Origin: Hyposmocoma kahamanoa
Lineage: Eukaryota; Arthropoda; Insecta; Lepidoptera; Cosmopterigidae
Direction of reading: 5' to 3'
Assembly: GCF_003589595.1 (NCBI RefSeq)
Contig: NW_020653713.1
Span: 5,852,744-5,916,743, forward strand
DNA length: 64,000 bases
Positions 1 through 11,029 of this stretch are shown piece by piece; within the stretch, counting starts at the first letter, position 1, and each line of letters begins with the position of its first letter. Made by a program: the position numbers and the translations under genes. Below the pieces are notes generated by a model. It did no database searches. It saw only the letters and a program-made list of their open reading frames with translations, and was not told the DNA's origin.

Positions 1-74
1 TACTTTTCAGGAAAGAGATTTTTTGAAAGAGAGGTTGTTGTTGATAAAGATTCTGCGAACATTTATCAACAATA

Positions 75-170
75 ACCTTATCTATTTCTGCCGCCAAGCA
101 GTAATGTCAGCATTACTGTGTTCCGATTTTGAAGGGTAAGGGTGCTGGTGTAATTACAGGCACATGGGAT
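75..170 (+). repeat. SL1 SINE-like repeat, internal fragment
   Basis: This fragment carries the internal SL1 motifs in order: CTATTTCTGCCGCCAAGCAG, a CAGCATTACTG block, TGAAGGGTAAGGGTGCTGG and TACAGGCACATGGGA. Both ends of the family consensus are missing. No protein is encoded. Confidence 0.75.
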
Positions 171-479
171 TTACGAACGTTTGGAAACGGGAATTAACGC
201 GCTTACATACGAATAAGTCTTTTTTACACCTACATAGTTTCCCTACGTTTCAGCCAGGTTGCACTGGCCATGGTCATGTGCTGACTGGTGACACGGTGTT
301 TACATCTCCATCTCGGCGGTGGAATCTTCATCCATCCGCATAACATTTTTAAACTACCGCCACACACAACGCTGGGGATACCGTTAGTGTATTCTGTATC
401 CCAGTCGTATTCTGGTACGCAGTTGATCGCGAATATTGAGTTTTTGAAGACACCGGATTTCATACTGCAGATAATTTGA

Positions 480-1258
480 AAACGTTCCCGATAGAAATGA
501 TTAGGATGTTTTTTGATTTCATCGCTTCGGGTACAACTCTTGAATAAAAGTGACGATCGGTGGGGAGAACCTGCGTACGATGAAACTCAATCCAGTTATT
601 TGTACTCTTTTCCAGTAAATGTTCTGCAATCGCTGACTTAATGACATTGGCGATTTTTTACAGCTACGATATGTTCTTTGAGCCTTTCAGTAACAGTTCT
701 CTTAGTCGGCCTATGTAGCAACTACCGCACCTGCACTCAATTGTGTAGACGCCAGGTGTTTGAAGTGGTAAGACATCCTTCGGAGTACCCGCCATATTGT
801 TTACTTTTATGCCCGAAGTGTGTACTGTCGGTATGAAATGAATTTTTTTGGCTCTTTTCGTCGTCGGTTCATTTGGTATCCGTTTTTTCTTAGTACCTAC
901 CTCCTGAACATAATCTAGCTTCTGCTCTAGATGCTCAAGGTCACAAAGATCGTAAGCTCTGTTTTTTAATGATTTCGTCATTACGGATGCATTATGATAC
1001 TTACACGCGGCGTTGCATGTAAATATCTGTCCGTGTGTGTGAGTTTGCGGTAAACACAGTGCGTTAAGGACCCATCGGATTTCTCGGTCATTCTGACATC
1101 CAAAAAAGGCAACGACCTGTCCGACTCCATCTCGTACGTAAACTTTATGTTAGGGTGAATGGAATTAAGGTGTTGTATCCATTGATCTACATCTTGGATG
1201 TCTCCCTTGATAATACTGAAAACATCATCTACGTATCTTTTCCACACAGAACGGTATG
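480..1258 (-). pseudogene. Penelope-like retroelement remnant (RT plus GIY-YIG endonuclease)
   Basis: Read on the minus strand, the sequence first encodes the end of a reverse transcriptase palm with the catalytic motif KRYVDD near 1230-1245. It is followed by a [25 protein letters not shown] stretch and SLPFLDV, typical of Penelope-like elements. Downstream (about 705-755) is GVYTIECRCGSCYIG, the core of a GIY-YIG nuclease. Further on come AIAEHLLEKSTNNWIEFH and KHPNHFYRE, the conserved C-terminal part of that domain. Such proteins copy RNA and nick target DNA. The copy is dead: the 5' half of the RT is absent, a frameshift sits near 980, and the frame breaks again near 640. The RT and GIY-YIG order identifies the superfamily well. 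The exact clade is not resolved. Confidence 0.85.
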
Positions 1259-1349
1259 GTAGCAGATTTTTATAATAAATATGTACGAAGCATAAGACAC
1301 TTTATGTCAATGGCGTATCGTATAAACTAGATACGTGCCAAAAACAAGA

Positions 1350-1440
1350 AATATTTGTATGACCTATATTTTGTTCTCTGGTGAGTTTGGATGTAATTTG
1401 TGATTGTCTACGTGTGCGGGGTTATAAGTGTGTAAAAATA
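1350..1440 (+). repeat. T1 SINE, 3' part only
   Basis: The T1 body motif GAGTTTGGATGTAATTTGTG, a GATTGTCTACGTGTG block and TGCGGGGTTATAAGTGTG are present. The tRNA-like head is missing. Confidence 0.6.
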
Positions 1441-1525
1441 ATTCTCGCATATTCTCGGTATTTCCCGCAGCTGCGGAAAGTGGCATAGAAACACTTTTTG
1501 ACAGTTACCTAATAGCACAAATGTA

Positions 1526-1605
1526 AACAACTAACTTTTCTATATTGTCTCGGGTCTGAGTGTTTGGTTGTTTCAGATTTACTTTGTGATGAGAGTTCGT
1601 ATGTG
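1526..1605 (+). repeat. T4 SINE tail fragment
   Basis: The string TTTTCTATATTGTCTCGGG then TCTGAGTGTTTGG matches the tail of the T4 copy at 31352-31500 and, reversed, the copy at 48500-48665. The tRNA-like head is absent. Confidence 0.5.
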
Positions 1606-1990
1606 ATGTTGTCTTATAATAGGTATTTAATATTTATTAATCACATTTATCGATAAAAACATTGTGTCATCTATATCACACCCCTATAAAGATGCCACGT
1701 CATCGTTACGCGCCTCTATCGGATATTTGGTATAAAAATCGTGTTAGCGGACCAAACGCAATCTTTTAGAAATGGCCAAACGTATTTGAGTTTGTAGGAA
1801 TAGCCATATTAGGTCATTTGCATGTTAAGAAAATGTTTTCCACAGCGTTACCATTGAAAGAAAAATAATAATATACCGTTTGGAAGTGTTTAGCTTCTAA
1901 ATGAATGGAAAGAATGAATGAGCGATGATTTTTTTTATTTAAATTTAACAACAGTGACAAAACCCAGACAGTAATGTCATTTTTTTATCA
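1606..1990. other. AT-rich stretch with nothing recognised
   Basis: I see no open frame with recognisable protein, no RNA gene and no known repeat motif here. Confidence 0.5.
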
Positions 1991-1993
1991 TAT

Positions 1994-2133
1994 CCCCACA
2001 CTACTGAAACCCAGTGTCGCGGCTACCATGGACACACACATAGACAACCACAAATTACACCCAAACTCACGAGTGTCGAACCTGGGACTTATGCACGACA
2101 GACCACCATGATAACCGTTCGGCCACAGAGGCA
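1994..2133 (-). mobile_element. T1 tRNA-derived SINE, minus orientation
   Basis: Reverse-complemented, it begins with CTGCCTCTGTGGCCGAACGG (box A-like) and CCCAGGTTCGAC (box B-like). It continues with GAGTTTGGGTGTAATTTGTG and ends in the TGTCCATGG block. The region between box B and the body is shortened compared with the 25021-25234 copy. Confidence 0.75.
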
Positions 2134-2479
2134 GGAGGCAGCCGAATATCAAAATAAGCTAGTAAGTCTAGTAGTATAAATTTCTTAAGTACAAAGTTGG
2201 GAGAGAAATTTCTAGTATTTAATAAATATACTACACATTGAATTATACATAATCATTTACAATGGAGTGTACCAAAGGAGCCTCCCCGCACGGCGTGCCA
2301 TTCTTTTCCTGTACGTCTGACGCACCCACAATCGGCGAGTACGTTACGTCGCTTGACAAATCCTTTCACTATAATGGCAAACATTTATACCGTACGCCGT
2401 CGATTTGACAAGAAGATAATTTACTATAATATTTACTTTTATAGGAAGGATACAGGCCAATTATAACACAGTGTAATAA

Positions 2480-3060
2480 TAAAATAAATGATAGAATAGG
2501 GAAGAAAAAACCAAAGTTAGGAGTTGTAAAACTGCTTCTTGACACGTTGTTTGAACGAATAAAAAAAGGAGGTCAAGAAGAAGTTGATAAGAAAAAAAAA
2601 AATTTTGAAAAAATGGCAAGCTAAACATTTTTGATAAGCAGCATATAATAAAGCCTCATGTGATCATTAAAAATGCTTTCATCACGCGAAATTCACAGAA
2701 ATAACACGAATCAAATTATGTATAATATGTGAAATTTTACATTTCTTCTAATAATAATAAAGCATTATTTAAATTCCAACAAACATATTTTTTATAAAAT
2801 AGCAATAAACATAACTTAAATGAATTCAAATTATAATTACAATATTGTAATAAAAGTTATAATTAAATGTATATTATTGAAAGTGAATCAATTATAAAGA
2901 TTATGCGGACATTGTAAGATTAAAGATTCAATATTTTTTTTAAACGTGAACTAATCATAGGTTTGTTCGGAGTGGATCTTTCGGGTAAAAAAAACTCCTA
3001 AACTTATCAACTAATTTCGTTCGTAAAATCTTTGAACCTCGCTTCTGAAAATTTGTCATT
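2480..3060. repeat. Unclassified dispersed repeat shared with 26430-26960 and 7440-7530
   Basis: Several blocks recur in the same order near 26430-26960. They include GATAGGGAAGAAAA, CATGTGATCATTAAAAA-like sequence, GTGAAATTTTACA, CTAATTTCGTTCGTA and CTGAAAATTTGTCATT. The last blocks recur alone at 7440-7530. No terminal inverted repeats or coding potential were seen. Confidence 0.5.
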
Positions 3061-3090
3061 GTGCTGATATAGTCTTATTTCTTGTTTGTA

Positions 3091-3212
3091 TAATACCAAG
3101 TGACGGGACGAACATGTTGTGCGCCTGATAGTAAACGATACTCCTGTCCATAACAGTTGCAGTGCCACTGCCACTGCGCCCGCACGCTGAAATATAATTT
3201 GACAAGTCCCTT
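3091..3212 (-). repeat. SL1 repeat, 3'-terminal fragment, minus orientation
   Basis: It starts AATACCAAGTGACGGGACGA, then carries GATACTCCTGTCCATAACAG, the CCACTGCGCCCG block and TTTGACAAGTCCC. The internal CAAAGATCTGAGG block is deleted. Confidence 0.75.
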
Positions 3213-3783
3213 AATCGCTCACGCGATACATGCAGCCGTAGACGCATACCACACCTAGAGTTGCCGGTGATGATTTTATACTGATTTTTCGGATATCGAA
3301 GTTATAACAGGTAAAAGAACTAATATTAATTGCTATTTTGATAACTACTCTAGCAAACCATAAAGTTTCAAATGCCTGGGTCTGTCATTTAAAAAAAAAA
3401 CAACTTCAAAAATACGTCACGACAATCGTGTGTGTTATTGTTTGGGCTGATGATTTCGGTGTTTATTTATTGAAAACATACCGTAAGTAGCGTTTTTTAA
3501 GTTTACCCTGAATGTAAATGTTTATAAACTATACTTTAAGGAGTAATTTCATGGTAAACGTTAGAACCACTCAAACGGAATATTATCATATTTATCCAAG
3601 GACACCAAAAATTTCATTAGTGCTGAGATGTTTTTGTTGGTAGTACGGAGGGTATTTATTTAGCAATGCAGAATAACAATTTTTATTTATAAAAACTTGT
3701 ATTTAAACTGGATGCTTTTCTAATTTGCGAAACCAAATAGCCGCCATTTTGCGGTAGGAAGAGCGCATCGCGTGAGCGGATAT
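3213..3783. other. AT-rich stretch with nothing recognised
   Basis: This is spacer between two SL1 fragments. I see no supported gene or repeat. Confidence 0.45.
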
Positions 3784-3905
3784 ACCTGTAGTTTCACCAG
3801 CACCCTTACCCTTCCAAACCAGAACGCAGTAATACTCAGCACTGTAGGTAAAGTGGCAGTACATCCCTGGACGAACTCTTTCGCAGGGAACTCTACTGCT
3901 ACTAA
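3784..3905 (-). repeat. SL1 repeat, 5' half, minus orientation
   Basis: It contains TGTAGTTTCACCAGCACCCT, TACCCTTCC, GGTAAAGTGGCAGTACAT, CCCTGGACGAACTCTTTCGC and CTCTACTGCTACTAAA, the reverse complement of the SL1 5' half. The long minus-strand frames here arise from this repeat. Confidence 0.75.
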
Positions 3906-3984
3906 ACCAGGCCGAATTGTAAAAAACGGTCCATAACATTGGCTTCTCAAATGGTAAGGCATATACAATGATTCGTAAATAATT

Positions 3985-4120
3985 GTAGCTTTTTCGTAAC
4001 TCTATGACGTCAGTAAACAATTACTGGTCCAATTATCGTAACCAAACATTTTTACTTTATCTGTGCATCTATAATATGCTTCAAATGGCTCAAAGAAGAA
4101 GACTAAGATGACAACAGATA
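3985..4120. repeat. Dispersed repeat shared with 28605-28695
   Basis: The segments CGTAACTCTATGACGTCAGT and CATTTTTACTTTATCTGTGC recur, slightly changed, at 28615-28695. The following AAATGGCTCAAAGAAGAAGA is echoed near 39675. Class unknown. Confidence 0.5.
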
Positions 4121-4489
4121 ATGTCAATTCAAAACTGGTCATAAGCCTCCTCCTGAGCATTTTGACATAAACATAGGTTTAAGTCGCTCAACGAGCGATG
4201 GCCGAAGCGAGATGTACGTTTTTCTAATGGACTGAATCGTCTTACGTCAAAGAGCTAAAAACGTACCTCGCAAAATCAGTGCAGGCCGGTCATGTCCGCA
4301 AAAAGGTAGGTAGCAGAGAATAGCAGTCTTGTTATGGAGAGGAGAACAAGTCAAAACACACGTACTGTAGCACACCCTGCACTTAGAACGACGGGTAGCC
4401 TTAGGATGGTGACCGAATGTCGCTGACGTGTCAAACCAATACACTGTAAAGTCACTTAAATAAAGTGTGACTAAAGGAACACTTGAGTA

Positions 4490-5075
4490 AAGTCCCTGTT
4501 CGGACGCCAGTGAAAGGGTTGGAACCCTAACAAGCCGTGACCAGGTTCACGGCAGTAAAACAGAAAACTTCAGGTCCACAAATTTATTTAAAATCGGTTA
4601 AAGAGAAGAAAGGTAAACAAGAAGTAAGGCTGTAACAATAAAAGGTATATATAGAAAACAGATACATTATCATAAAACACTTCCTAACGTAATGATGATG
4701 AATATAAAGATATTAAGTACACTTACCCCAAAAGGGCCGAGATATACTGAATTACTGATACGTATTCATAGGCACGTGATAAGGCTGTAGTGGCTATAAA
4801 CTTATTAAAATTGGCACATGATTTAGATTACGAGTGATTATAAAATTAGTAAAGGAATCAAAATTAGACGCGATTGAATTTTAACCAGCTCCGTATGCTG
4901 TCGCGATCGAGCAGGGAGTGACGGTGGAATGAAACAAAATCAGAATGAGAGACAAAAGAACTATGGAAATTGAAAATTTAAATTTAAATACCAGTGGCCA
5001 GAAACCGGAAGAAAGGCGATAAAAAGGTGGGATGACGATGTAAGGAGGTCACACCGTCACACATTGTTTTGATTT
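4490..5075 (+). repeat. Dispersed LINE-like repeat, copy 1 (partner at 25668-26070)
   Basis: It shares with 25668-26070 the blocks AGGGTTGGAACCCTAAC, AGCCGTGACCAGGTTCACGG, GGTCCACAAATTTATT, AAGGCTGTAACAAT, AAAGGGCCGAGA and ACACCGTCACAC. Near 5000-5060 one frame reads a KRWDDDVRR-like peptide. This resembles the C-terminal end of some RTE-type LINE proteins, but it is too short to be sure. It is probably a 5'-truncated retroposon. Confidence 0.45.
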
Positions 5076-5079
5076 TACA

Positions 5080-5980
5080 GCGCTCATATGATTTCTCTTA
5101 ACCTAATCTATACCCTCACATTTCAACTTTGGAGGTATTAATGTTTTTGAATGAGATATTAAACAAAAGTAACTTTTAAAACTTTAAAGTTTACAAATTA
5201 TTTTGACATAACACGGTACGCAGGAATACGGTCTTTTGGTTTGACAATTACGCGCGCAAAATGCAGTGCTGCGCGGCGTCTGAATTAGCGAAAACTCTCA
5301 CATCGCTCAAATATCTCAGGAGCGGGGTCTACTAACATTTGTCGCGGCTCAAATTTTAACAATAAAAAACGTCTTAGTATTCGGCACAAGCTCAAATTCT
5401 AACAATCTTATAGTATTTCAGTTGGGTGTCGAAAGTGTCAATGGCAGGATTTTGTACGTATGGTAGTTAAACGAGATAAAAATTAAAATATGCATTATCA
5501 TTTCCATCATAGTTTTAGGAAGTCAACGTCGATCGTCAGTGACTGAATGTATATCATCACTACCATTCGACTGACACTCCGTTGAGAATCAACTGCCATT
5601 GCAACTAGAGCTTAGCAGAATAACAAATATTGTCATAATTGCAATAGGGGAAAGTCTGACAATTTGGACCATTTTTTTTTCAAACGCGTTTTAAATATAT
5701 ATTTTTCAGATTTTTATAAACGTCTATTGTACGAAATGAAACAACAATTATTAACTTGGTATTCATTATGCATTAATCAACATAATAATCATAGACGTCT
5801 AAATCAACAAAATGTGAGATCCGAGCATTGTCCCAATTTAGCCGACTGGTTCTATAATTTGGACCTCGGGGTCGCCAAATTGGACATCAATTAGCCTTGA
5901 GGTAAAACAAATAAAATCTACAATGCCTGATGAATACATTAATATTACATACATAATAATTAATCTATGTAATAAAACCT
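5080..5980. other. AT-rich stretch with nothing recognised
   Basis: A 76-codon frame at 5664-5894 has no recognisable motif and is treated as chance. No repeat family identified. Confidence 0.4.
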
Positions 5981-5981
5981 A

Positions 5982-6197
5982 CTAACAAAAAAGCTCTTCA
6001 CATAAGACAATCATCGCAATTGTCAGGATTTTGATTACATGGTTCTTGATTCCAATTATGGAACCGCACACATTGTGTCCAATCAACTTTGGGGACTTTT
6101 TATCATAGTAATTTATTTTGCATTTAGCATATTCATTACACTTGTCTTTTAATTCAAGGTCGCTAACAGAATCATCCAGGACCATTCTAACACCCAT
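5982..6197 (-). pseudogene. Unrecognised cysteine-bearing ORF with a probable frameshift
   Basis: I do not recognise this gene. On the minus strand a 71-codon frame begins at 6197 and contains DLELKDKCNEYAKCKINYYD. If the frame shifts by one base near 6090, the rest reads WTQCVRFHNWNQEPCNQNPD followed by NCDDCLM and a stop. This is rich in Cys, Asn and Asp and looks more protein-like than its surroundings. The Cys spacing suggests a small disulfide-rich or zinc-binding module. It could be a decayed exon or a transposon fragment, or chance. No splice sites were confirmed. Confidence 0.25.
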
Positions 6198-6751
6198 TTA
6201 TTTCACATTGGTGGTCCATTCTAACCAACAGTACGATTATGTTATAAAAACAAGTCTAATAAATTACAACCTATAAATATATATATATCCGGCAATAGTT
6301 TCATATAAGTTGATTGTAGATAAATTAGACTTATATGCAGTAAATTACAAACTCTGTGTGCTTACCCAGTTAACTACACTTTTGATACGGACTACGGAAT
6401 TTACATTAGAAATAACGACAAAGAATTTTCAAAACAAAATACAGACGTTTAATATCACAACAAAAACAACATGGCCAATATACAATGAAGTTAGACGCAT
6501 ATTGCTGGGTAATGCCAATAAAACCATTAAAAAATACACTTGAAGATATGAGGGTGGTCAAATCTAATTGCCGGTCCTGTAAATCCATATTTTCCCCTAT
6601 AATATCATTGGAGTCTCAATCACAATGATCAGTCGTTTCAAAAAACTAAGCTGCTTTGGGGCACATGACTAGAGTGTATTAGAGATGAACGAACTTTATG
6701 AATGTACAGAACACACACAAGTGTTTCAAATAAGTCATATCCCCTTATTCG

Positions 6752-6786
6752 CCTGCAATACAATGTAAGTTACATTGTATTGCAGG
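6752..6786. repeat. Perfect 17-bp inverted repeat with a one-base centre
   Basis: CCTGCAATACAATGTAA is followed by a single G and then its exact reverse complement. The outer sequence TTACATTGTATTG is partly repeated again just downstream (about 6791). It could extrude as a cruciform or be the relic of a fold-back insertion. Confidence 0.85.
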
Positions 6787-7150
6787 TTTTACATTGTATT
6801 GTGTTGTTGATCAATACTACATATGTACAAGCTCTCTCAAACGCAGCTAAAAGCTCAATCAATTCAAATCTCTCACCAACAATACTTAAATCTGCAAACA
6901 CGAAGCGCAAACTGTGCCTAAGCTAACATGTTTGAGGGGCCACAACAAAAATGATCCGAATTATTGCAAAGGTCATACAAAGGTCCATAGGCATTCTCCT
7001 TTCCCGTCCATTCCTCGCCTATTATCGTCGTATAGGGTCACCATCATTTGATTTAGAATGAGGATACTGAAATTATTTATAGACTAGCTTTGCCCGCGAC
7101 TTCATTCTATTTAGTTTAATCTTATTAATACCTTTACTAGCAATAGAGGG

Positions 7151-7381
7151 ATTTACACAGACACTTATTCGCATGTGATACAGCAATCGTGCGCGATTGA
7201 GCGCGCGTGTCAAGATGTTGGAAGGGAAAAGGAAAGAACGTTCCAAGATTGCCTTTTACACGGACGCTCTTCCGTTAGCTTAAAAACTTCAAACAGGTAA
7301 TCGCGCACGATTGCGCGTGCAGACTTACCCGCGCGCAATCCTATACGCTCCTGATAACGCGCGATAGAGTGAGTGTGTAAA
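7151..7381. mobile_element. CGF CG-rich fold-back element
   Basis: The ends resemble each other in inverted orientation (TTTACACAGACACTTATTCGC against the complement of GAGTGAGTGTGTAAA). The interior is built from self-complementary words such as AATCGTGCGCGATT, GCGCGCG and AACGCGCGATA. Base composition is strikingly CG-rich for the region. It encodes no transposase, so it would be a non-autonomous MITE-like element. Confidence 0.5.
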
Positions 7382-7539
7382 GCGGGCAAATGGGACATGT
7401 AACAATTCCTCTGTTTCATCAACTGTTTGCAAATCTCTTAACTAAGCATAAAAAGTTATCAACTAATTTCGTTCGTAGAATCTTTAAATCTCTCTCATGA
7501 AAATTTTTCATTATGCAGATGTGACCTTTATTTGAATGA

Positions 7540-8650
7540 ATTTTTCTAAATTGTTTCTGGTTTGGGTGTTCTGAGAAGTGCCCCAGAGTGAATTCCGTTT
7601 TCTGGTACTACACGAAATTCAAAGAATTCCCTAGTTTGAGATCGGGCACTAAATGTATTTGTCTGGCACATTATTATCATTAGTTTTATTTTAATTTGCA
7701 TAACACGCAACCTACAGGTTGTTTCACCGCTGAAGTCACTTCAATGAAAAGTTATTTATACCATGCTTGAACAAATAGAAAGAGCAAACAGACAAAATTT
7801 AAAAAAAATGTATTATGTTAGATTCTATTACTTCGTATTAGTTCATCGAACCAAATTTAGCCCGCACATTTGTGTTATTGATACGCGAGTAATCAAAATT
7901 ACAAATAAAGTAATGGTATCTATTATTAATGGAAAAATGGACTATCTTGAAGAAAAATAGATCAATGTGGGTAACATAAAAGGAAAGAAAATTAAATGTA
8001 GAGAACAAGAACCTACTGCTTTTAAATCAAAATAATAAGACCACTTTAATGTAATTACTGTAGTCTGTCTGTTTTGAACACGGAGTAAAATAACAGTTCA
8101 CTGCGCAAAAGTGTTGCCCACTTGCAAGCAGCTAGTGATTGCAGTCGATAAATATTCTATCGACTATCTACTGAATATTAGTCACGCTTATGGAAGAAAT
8201 AGCCGACAAATAGCCCTCAACCTATCATTCGTCCAATACTGAGCACAGGTTCATTTTAAATGTCAATTTTTGTAAGTTCATACATATATACATTGTATTT
8301 AGAACTATGTCTATGAAAAATGCAAATAGAAGACGTATTTTAAAGTTTTTGTTTTTAATTCAATTTAAATAATCAAATCTGCTTATTCTTGTTAAAATAT
8401 ATATAAATAAAGTACGAAAAATAGGAATAAAGATGGCAATAACCCAATTAGTAGTCATTATAACGTCGTAACATTCACAATTCAGTCATTTTTGGCAAAA
8501 TTGTATCTTCTTTGACAATCTATCGATAAAACTGTCGACAACAACTGCATGACTATTTCAAATTTTATGAAAAGTCCCTGCCCTGCAAATGCCACTTTAC
8601 TTCGTTTTCAAAAAAGACAGACTATACACTACCTTAGAGGATACAGTAAC
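7540..8650. other. AT-rich stretch with nothing recognised
   Basis: No supported gene. The frame at 7763-7960 has no recognisable motif. Confidence 0.4.
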
Positions 8651-8871
8651 TAACTGCCTCAATGGCCAAACGGTTGCCATGCTGGTCTGCCACGCAGAGG
8701 TCCCGGGTTCGATTCCCAAGACGGGAGAAATATTTGCATGGCCTACATTTATTTCTCTCGTGAGTTTGGATGTAATTTGTGATTGTCTATATGTGTGCCC
8801 ATGGCATTCACACACAGGGTTTTCCTAGTGCGGGGCTGTGAGTGCATGCGTTATAAAAAATAAAATAAAAA
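8651..8871 (+). mobile_element. T1 tRNA-derived SINE
   Basis: It starts TAACTGCCTC and has a box A-like AATGGCCAAACGG and box B GGTTCGATTCC. The common body GAGTTTGGATGTAATTTGTG and the TTTCCTAGTGCGGGG block follow, then an A-rich tail (AAAAAATAAAATAAAA). RNA polymerase III would transcribe an active copy. The partner LINE is not evident. Confidence 0.85.
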
Positions 8872-9660
8872 GTCCTTTAGCACTTGTCCTGAAATACTGT
8901 AGTCATGTAGTTGCCCCGCAATCACCGGCGAATTACATCGTATTTGCTATTCACAATGCCTTTGCTACGACTGACCTATTTCGGCACCAGCGGTGGATAT
9001 TTCCACTGTGTATTGTAAGACGGGTCGCATATAATATTGTTTGTTTTAAAAACATAATTGAAGTAAATCAGATTGTGTAAATGCAAATAAAACAAAATAA
9101 TGTTGATAAAATAAACCAGAACTTATAAAGCACTATTGCTAGATTTCTGGAACTCGTTTCACTAACTTAAGGCGAGTCACCGGAAGAAAAGCGGGAAAAA
9201 CTGTTTTGCTAGATTAAATGGTTTAGGCATTTACTATTATATAACGGTCTTACAGAAAATATACGATACACACAAAAGGGTAATGTGTTACACGATAGGA
9301 TGTACGAAATACTGAAAATAGGCTAAAATAAATGTCTTACACGATTTATTAAAATATCTAACTTTATACATAATTTTTATATGGAGATATTTCTCTATGA
9401 GTATGTCCTACAGAAAACCTGCTAAATGTTGGTTTTCAACTGAAACCCTAATGGTTATTAAATTCACAAATATTCCAAAATTTGCAAATTGCCCAGCGGT
9501 TTAGCGACACGCCGCGCCGTTCTCTGCCCCGTCAGTCTCCATCGGGCGCTTGTCGACGTCGTATCTGTGTCAAATTTTCTCCGCCTGCAAAATAAGAATT
9601 TAATTCATATTAACTTACAACGCTCGGATCGCAGGACGTGAAGAGCGACCCATATATTAA
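8872..9660. other. AT-rich spacer with nothing recognised
   Basis: No supported gene or repeat. A moderately GC-rich patch at 9490-9600 shows no open frame I recognise. Confidence 0.4.
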
Positions 9661-9816
9661 TGATACCAAATGAAGATATAAACAAGTTGTGCATATGGTG
9701 GTAAGCGACACGCCTGTCCACTACCACTGCGCCCGTCACCCTGAAACATAGTTTAACAAGTACCATGCGTCTGTAGTTTCACCGACACCCTTAGCCTTCA
9801 AAACCGAAACGCAGTA
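9661..9816 (-). repeat. SL1 repeat, minus half of a head-to-head composite
   Basis: It runs from the degraded 3' end (ATACCAAATGAAG) through GGTAAGCGACACGCCTGTCC, TTAACAAGTACCATGCG and CAAAACCGAAACGCAGTA. It then switches directly into plus-oriented SL1 sequence. Confidence 0.75.
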
Positions 9817-9950
9817 CCTATTTCTGCCGACAAGCAGAAATGGGAGTATGACAGCGTTCACGTTTTGATCGGTAAGTTTGCTGGTGAAATTACAGGAACA
9901 TTGAACTTGTTAACTTTATGTGATGGAGTGATGTCAATGCCCCTTAGAGC

Positions 9951-10220
9951 ATTTGTACATAAACAAAGCGCCTTCGTACCGTAAACGCGCGTTCTACGAA
10001 CTCATCTGCGCTTATACGCGCCGCAGACACGCAATAATTAATTAATTGATGAAGAAAGAAGCTTATATATAGAATTTCGTGTAGTTGCTTCATTTCAAAA
10101 ATTAACTGCAATTAATAAACAAATCAACTATTTCTTATCAAAATGCGCGTTACATACGCGCGTTTAAAGAGCGTCTACGGCGCGTATACGCGTGTCGTCG
10201 GCGCGTATAAAATACGCGGT
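9951..10220. mobile_element. CGF CG-rich fold-back element inserted in SL1
   Basis: The interior consists of words such as AAACGCGCG, ATACGCGCC, GCGCGTTACATACGCGCG and GTATACGCG that pair with each other. The flanks CCCCTTA and TGATCTTTG correspond to a continuous CCCCTCAGATCTTTG in intact SL1 copies. This places the insertion precisely, with a possible 3-bp TNA target duplication. Confidence 0.5.
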
Positions 10221-10271
10221 GATCTTTGCGACTTAATGATCTGAATGGCACTACAACTGTTCGTTCCGTCA

Positions 10272-11029
10272 TTTCATGTCCCTATCTACTGACCCGAGAG
10301 ATAGTATTTTCCGGAGAGACTACGGGCTCGACGGCATGACCAGGTTACAGCGGGCGTCCAGGCCTAGCCCTCCGCCTGTAATACGCCTTTGCGGGCGGAC
10401 CCGGACTTGGATATGGACTCGCTGGTTACCGGGGCGTCTATCTCGTGAGCAGCTTGCACGTCTTAATATCGGTCTAGTTGAGGCTGCCTGAAGCTCCTGA
10501 AGACACGGGGCACGTGAATTGCCCTTTAAGCTGGAAGCTATGTCCGGACATTGTCGCAGGACACTGCGACTGCCATCTCCGGCACTAGCCCGGAGAGCTA
10601 GCAGAGGATAAGCTAGATATCCTCCCGTTCCTCCAGCCGCTTAGGTTATTGGGAACTGGAGAGACGTCGTTTTTCGGCGTCGGGAAGTGAGCGTGTCTTA
10701 CAGCTCCGCCGCCAATGAGGAGATTTGGTAGTGGATTCAGAGTCGACGGCTTAGAGGTGGCAACCGCTAGTTGTGCAATGCGCAACGGGAAGCGAGCGTG
10801 CCTACAGCTCCGGTACGTATCTGGAAAATAGGCAGGGCACTAGCCTCTCGAAGAACCGGATGAAGTCAAGTGACAGAGGTATGTGACAACCCTGTACACT
10901 GGCTGATCTGGGGTCAGAACCTGAACTTGTAAGGTTCCTCTGCGCGCACAGATCATAGTACCCTTCCTGCAAACCAAGAGGTTGATAAGGAGGGGCACTT
11001 TAAACAAAACTTATGTAAAATGATATGGG
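10272..11029 (+). mobile_element. GC-rich 758-bp insertion with 16-bp target duplication
   Basis: The 16-bp string ACTGTTCGTTCCGTCA stands on both sides (10256-10271 and 11030-11045). Both copies match the SL1 sequence that is interrupted. A duplication of this length points to a retroposed LINE or its 3' end rather than a cut-and-paste transposon. The insert is far more GC-rich than its surroundings and has no clear poly(A). A 71-codon plus-strand frame (10276-10491) and a 66-codon minus frame (10585-10785) have no motif I recognise. It may be a 5'-truncated R1- or I-type LINE 3' region, but that is inference. Confidence 0.6.

Noticed and set aside
8651..8720. Possible tRNA gene at the T1 head
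   Set aside because: Acceptor stem does not pair and the sequence continues into the SINE body. The same applies to the heads at 25021, 18940, 19340, 40900 and 48600.
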